DNA of 6,915 nt from JADGOV01 sp040002735. Its GTDB lineage: Bacteria; Actinomycetota; Actinomycetes; JADGOV01. Both the position numbers and the translations under genes were made by a program. Under the pieces are notes generated by a model, which worked only from the letters and a program-made list of their open reading frames with translations, did not search any database and was not told the DNA's origin. Of this stretch, positions 6,109 to 6,915 are shown one piece after another (positions within the stretch are counted from its first letter, which is position 1; every line of letters begins with the position of its first letter). The stretch covers positions 1 through 6,915 of the forward strand of contig JBDUDX010000185.1 in NCBI GenBank assembly GCA_040002735.1, given 5' to 3'.

Positions 6109-6915
6109 TCAGTACGACCAAACCCAGTCCCGCACGTCGGGTGAGTCCTCACCGGTCTCCCGGGTGTACGCCCGGTGCCGCAGCCGCTCGTCCACCATGT
6201 GCTGGCGGACCAACGCCGCGGTCGCGCCAAGGCCCGGTACCCGGTCGATCACGTCCATCACCAGGTGGAACCGGTCCAGGTCGTTCAGCATCACCATGTC
6301 GAACGGAGTGGTGGTGGTGCCCTCCTCCTTGTACCCGCGGACGTGGATGTTGCGGTGGTTGGTTCGCCGGTAGGTGAGCCGGTGGATCAGCCACGGGTAC
6401 CCGTGATACGCGAAGATCACCGGCCGGTCCGGGGTGAAGATCGCGTCAAATTGCGCATCGGAGAGGCCATGCGGATGCTCGGTGTCCGGCTGAAGCCGCA
6501 TCAGGTCGACCACGTTCACGACCCGTACCCGAAGGTGCGGCAGGTGCTGGCGGATCAGGTCCACCGCGGCCAGGGTCTCCATCGTCGGCACGTCACCGGC
6601 GCAGGCCATCACCACGTCCGGCAGATCACCGGCGCCATCTGCGTTGTCGCTGCTGGCCCATTCCCAGATGCCCAGGCCACGGTCGCAGTGCGCCACCGCA
6701 TCATCGATGCCGAGCCAGTTGGGCTGCGGCTGCTTACCCGCGACGATCACGTTGACGTAGTGCCGGCTCCGCAGGCAGTGGTCGGTCACCGAGAGCAGGG
6801 TGTTGGTGTCCGGTGGCAGGTAGACCCGGATGATCTCGGCCTTCTTGTTCACCACGTGGTCGATGAAGCCGGGGTCCTGGTGGGAGAAGCCGTTGTGGTC
6901 CTGGCGCCAGACCAG
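6109..6915 (-). CDS. xfp: Xylulose-5-phosphate/fructose-6-phosphate phosphoketolase, C-terminal part
   Basis: Phosphoketolase is a thiamine diphosphate enzyme that cleaves xylulose 5-phosphate (and often fructose 6-phosphate) with phosphate to acetyl phosphate plus glyceraldehyde 3-phosphate (or erythrose 4-phosphate). Only the last 268 residues are in the window; the frame continues past the right edge, and full proteins are about 790-800 residues. The family signature RQDHNGFSHQDPGFIDHV begins at partial residue 4, followed by VYLPPDTNTLLSV, AGKQPQPNWL, and the C-terminal FAYHGYPWLIHRL, NIHVRGYKEEGTTTTPFDM and RDWVWSY. The GTG at 6855 is internal, not a start, because the signature lies upstream of it. 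The downstream ackA gene completes the acetate and ATP branch. Whether it prefers the C5 or C6 sugar phosphate cannot be told from this fragment. Confidence 0.97.
   Translation of the reverse strand: MVWRQDHNGFSHQDPGFIDHVVNKKAEIIRVYLPPDTNTLLSVTDHCLRSRHYVNVIVAGKQPQPNWLGIDDAVAHCDRGLGIWEWASSDNADGAGDLPDVVMACAGDVPTMETLAAVDLIRQHLPHLRVRVVNVVDLMRLQPDTEHPHGLSDAQFDAIFTPDRPVIFAYHGYPWLIHRLTYRRTNHRNIHVRGYKEEGTTTTPFDMVMLNDLDRFHLVMDVIDRVPGLGATAALVRQHMVDERLRHRAYTRETGEDSPDVRDWVWSY

Noticed and set aside
4973..6113. Identical 8-mer ACTGAGGT at the xfp/ackA junction (6106-6113) and the ackA/hemolysin III junction (4973-4980)
   Set aside because: An 8-base match containing a Shine-Dalgarno-like core and adjacent to stop codons is readily explained by chance.

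Overview
The window is very GC-rich, with strong G/C at third codon positions, frequent GTG starts and GGAG-type ribosome binding sites. This suggests a high-GC actinobacterium, perhaps of the Micromonosporaceae type; the family is an inference from composition and gene style only. All seven supported genes lie on the minus strand, so transcription runs from high to low coordinates. Coding density is about 97 percent. No RNA gene, insertion sequence or CRISPR array is visible, and there is no gene-free stretch over 300 bases.

Reading in the direction of transcription, the first block (6915 to 4268) is a phosphoketolase C-terminal portion (xfp, cut by the right edge), acetate kinase (ackA) and a hemolysin III/PAQR-type seven-helix membrane protein. 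The gaps are 27 and 8 bases. Phosphoketolase plus acetate kinase is the classic pair that turns sugar phosphates into acetyl phosphate and then acetate plus ATP.

A 120-base gap (4148-4267) holds the only plausible promoter/operator region. The second block (4147 to 1) follows: an AttM/BlcC-like metallo-beta-lactamase-fold lactonase, an iron-type alcohol dehydrogenase whose sequence looks specifically like hydroxyacid-oxoacid transhydrogenase (HOT, ADHFE1 family), a small FmdB-like zinc-ribbon protein with a C-terminal (His-Pro)6 tail, and a large FAD-plus-Fe-S oxidoreductase of the D-2-hydroxyglutarate dehydrogenase (YdiJ-like) type, cut by the left edge. The spacings are 10 bases, 5 bases and a 4-base overlap, so these four genes are almost certainly one operon.

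The most interesting reading is functional. The lactonase could open gamma-butyrolactone (or a related lactone) to 4-hydroxybutyrate. HOT could then oxidise 4-hydroxybutyrate to succinic semialdehyde while reducing 2-oxoglutarate to D-2-hydroxyglutarate. The FAD/Fe-S enzyme could reoxidise D-2-hydroxyglutarate to 2-oxoglutarate and pass the electrons on. That would be a self-regenerating 4-hydroxybutyrate oxidation cycle needing no free NAD. It is an inference from gene families and operon structure and has not been shown. The last gene also appears to start at a CTG codon within the stop of the gene before it.
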